Below are positions 5,143 to 6,533 of a stretch of DNA of 6,533 nt, piece by piece. Below the pieces are notes generated by a model. The model was not told the origin of the DNA. It worked only from the letters and a program-made list of their open reading frames with translations, and searched no databases. Source of the stretch: Acidobacteriota bacterium. Its GTDB lineage: Bacteria > Acidobacteriota > Aminicenantia > UBA2199. The DNA is taken from assembly GCA_021817755.1 (NCBI GenBank), contig JAKAGC010000235.1, positions 1-6,533 on the forward strand. The letters run 5' to 3'. Position numbers and translations under genes: made by a program. The stretch's first letter is position 1, and each line of letters starts with the position of its first letter.

Positions 5143-6102
5143 ATGATTAAAAAGAAAGAGAAAAATTATTCGATTATTATTGTGACTGGCGCCACTTCAA
5201 CCAACAAAGAATTCGTCATCTCTTCAAAACTTATCAAGAATTCGCTTATTGCTATCTCTGTTTTATTGGTAATATTTGCCTTTATTATTTATGATTACCT
5301 CAGTATCTCCTATGACAAAGAGAAGATGAAACGGTTGGAAAAGGACAATGTCAAGAAAGAGAAGACCATAGCTGAATTAAACACCAATATTAAGGAAATC
5401 GAATCCAAACTACGAGTTATGGAGACATATAAAGATCGTATTGCTGTGGCTATGGGTTTAACTTCTCCGAATGCATTGACAGAAGTAGGCACCGGTGGTC
5501 CGATCACCAATTTTTCTTCCGACATGGAGCTTTCCGGTCAAAAAGTGCTCGATTCCAATTCAAATGTTAATAGTACTCCTGCACTTCCCAAACCTTCTTC
5601 CACTGAAAGTATCATTAAAAAAACCTATGACATTCGTCAATCCGCAGCTCAAATTGTGAATACGTTGAAATTTGTTGAAAGTGTCATGGAAGACCAGAAA
5701 GTACGTTTAGCATCATGCCCCTCCGTTTGGCCCACTAAAGGATATTTAACATCTGCTTTCGGAGAACGGATTCACCCCTTCACCGGTAGGGAGAGCTTTC
5801 ATAATGGACAGGATATTGCCACTCAATACGGTAATAAAGTCATCGCTCCCGCCGATGGAACTGTTCTCGTAGCTGAATATCAGGACTATTACGGATATTT
5901 ATTGGTAATTGATCACGGCTTCGGTTATACTACTCGGTATGGACATCTCGCATCCTTTGCCGTTAAGGAAGGACAAAGAGTCAAACGTTTCCAGACAATT
6001 GGATATGTTGGAAATACCGGTAGAAGTTCAGCTCCACATCTTCACTATGAAGTACGCTATTTTGGAAAACCGATGCCCCCGATGAATTTCATTATCGATT
6101 AG
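5143..6102 (+). CDS. Membrane-anchored M23 family (LytM/NlpD-type) metallopeptidase
   Basis: 319 residues. A basic cytoplasmic N-terminus (1-32) precedes one transmembrane helix (about 34-50), a coiled coil (about 57-95), a Ser/Pro/Asn-rich linker (about 105-160), a second helix, and the M23 barrel (about 195-319). The zinc ligands are all present: His220 and Asp224 (FHNGQDIA), and His301 in HLH (299-301). His268 (RYGHL) and His299 are the expected catalytic histidines, so it should be an active peptidoglycan endopeptidase rather than a degenerate EnvC/NlpD-type activator. The domain entry GYLTSAFGERIHPFTGRESFHNG is classic for the family. The start is forced: an in-frame TAA at 5119-5121 and no other start codon before the ATG. 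There is no clear Shine-Dalgarno. It acts in the periplasm or at the cell wall, tethered to the inner membrane. Divergent from the response regulator. The family call is secure; the cellular role (division, elongation or sporulation-like remodelling) is unknown. Confidence 0.93.
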   Translation: MIKKKEKNYSIIIVTGATSTNKEFVISSKLIKNSLIAISVLLVIFAFIIYDYLSISYDKEKMKRLEKDNVKKEKTIAELNTNIKEIESKLRVMETYKDRIAVAMGLTSPNALTEVGTGGPITNFSSDMELSGQKVLDSNSNVNSTPALPKPSSTESIIKKTYDIRQSAAQIVNTLKFVESVMEDQKVRLASCPSVWPTKGYLTSAFGERIHPFTGRESFHNGQDIATQYGNKVIAPADGTVLVAEYQDYYGYLLVIDHGFGYTTRYGHLASFAVKEGQRVKRFQTIGYVGNTGRSSAPHLHYEVRYFGKPMPPMNFIID

Positions 6103-6233
6103 ACCACGTGCTTTACCCTGTTATATTGTCATATCTCATTGAGAGAGAAGGGATTACTCATCATAAATTTTTATATATTTAAATTCCAATCTTTCAGTAA
6201 TATGGTCGGTCTTTTAATCGATAATTACCTATC

Positions 6234-6533
6234 ATGAGCAATATACGTGAAAAATTAAAAATACTTGAAAAAGATAAGATAAAGCAAAAGTGGGAAAACT
6301 TAAACACTCAGAAAGATTTGACCACTAAAGAAAAACTTGAAAAACTGGTAAATCTGAATCTTAAGCGTGAAAAAATTCCTACCCAATCTATTCCCCAAAC
6401 AGAAACAGATTATGATATTATCCCAGAAGAAATAAGCGAAAGTTTTATTATCACACGTGAATTTACTTATCCTTTAAATGTAGGATATGGAAAAATAAAA
6501 CTTTCCGATTGGGATTCTATTAATTCTCATCAA
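6234..6533 (+). CDS. N-terminus of a probable YprB-type RNase H-like exonuclease (cut by window end)
   Basis: The first 100 residues of an ORF that runs off the right edge. An in-frame TAA at 6222-6224 with no start codon after it makes the ATG at 6234 the start; no Shine-Dalgarno is seen. Residues 1-48 are Lys/Glu-rich and probably helical. The only recognisable element is ESFIITREFTYPLNVGYG (69-86), resembling the 'REvxYPLdxxHG' segment that precedes the 3'-5' exonuclease (RNase H-like) domain in YprB-like proteins. The catalytic DEDD residues would lie beyond the window, so the function is not established. It lies 131 bases after the M23 gene on the same strand; no convincing terminator or promoter was seen between them. 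Confidence 0.5.
   Translation, partial: MSNIREKLKILEKDKIKQKWENLNTQKDLTTKEKLEKLVNLNLKREKIPTQSIPQTETDYDIIPEEISESFIITREFTYPLNVGYGKIKLSDWDSINSHQ

Noticed and set aside
5139..5144. TATAAT overlapping the M23 start codon
   Set aside because: A start site downstream of it would lie inside the gene and remove the initiator; the TTGACA/TATTAA pair at 5055-5083 is better placed.
5310..5525. 71-codon frame on the - strand opposite the M23 gene
   Set aside because: It is antisense to the coiled coil and linker of the peptidase, with no homology signal.
6105..6110. CACGTG palindrome just after the M23 stop
   Set aside because: A single six-base palindrome with no partner site or promoter; chance is sufficient.
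6134..6185. Small stems (TCTC-ATT-GAGA, TAAAT/ATTTA) as a terminator after the M23 gene
   Set aside because: The stems are four to five base pairs and mostly AT, with no GC-rich stem followed by a T run.

Overview
The window is a visibly AT-rich bacterial segment with seven protein-coding regions, two of them cut by the window edges. It has no RNA genes, insertion sequences or CRISPR arrays. The best guess for the source is an uncultured, low-GC member of the Acidobacteriota/Aminicenantes/Deltaproteobacteria-like lineages. The reasons are the response regulator with a FEP-x-DE receiver, a long acidic linker and a C-terminal amphipathic helix, the order response regulator - valS - birA, and a YacP/NYN gene next to a DUF2520 gene. 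This is inference from gene content, not a phylogenetic result.

Left part (1-1236, + strand): the 3' end of a YacP-type NYN-domain nuclease gene, then a GTG-started Rossmann/DUF2520 protein 53 bases downstream. Middle part (1269-4931, - strand): a three-gene convergent block reading leftward. It starts with a 591-residue response regulator, followed by a 350-residue ORF that corresponds only to the C-terminal third of valyl-tRNA synthetase, and then biotin-protein ligase (birA). The last two genes overlap by one base (TAATG). Right part (5143-6533, + strand): a membrane-anchored M23 metallopeptidase transcribed divergently from the response regulator, then the 5' end of a gene resembling the YprB-type RNase H-like exonucleases.

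The 211-base divergent region (4932-5142) is the regulatory centre of the window. It has one sigma70-type promoter facing each way, each with a perfect TTGACA -35 box. A long A/T tract lies between them, and a 7-bp dyad sits inside the leftward promoter.

The most notable feature is the valS-like ORF. It sits at what looks like the normal valS place ahead of birA, but has no HIGH motif, no KMSKS motif, no catalytic Rossmann fold and no editing domain. The C-terminal anticodon-binding helices and coiled-coil arm remain as an uninterrupted frame. It may be a neofunctionalised synthetase fragment, an in-frame deletion remnant kept because birA translation is coupled to it, or an assembly collapse. 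The cell must have a full-length ValRS elsewhere, or the assembly is wrong. The other genes look intact and are ordinary members of known families.
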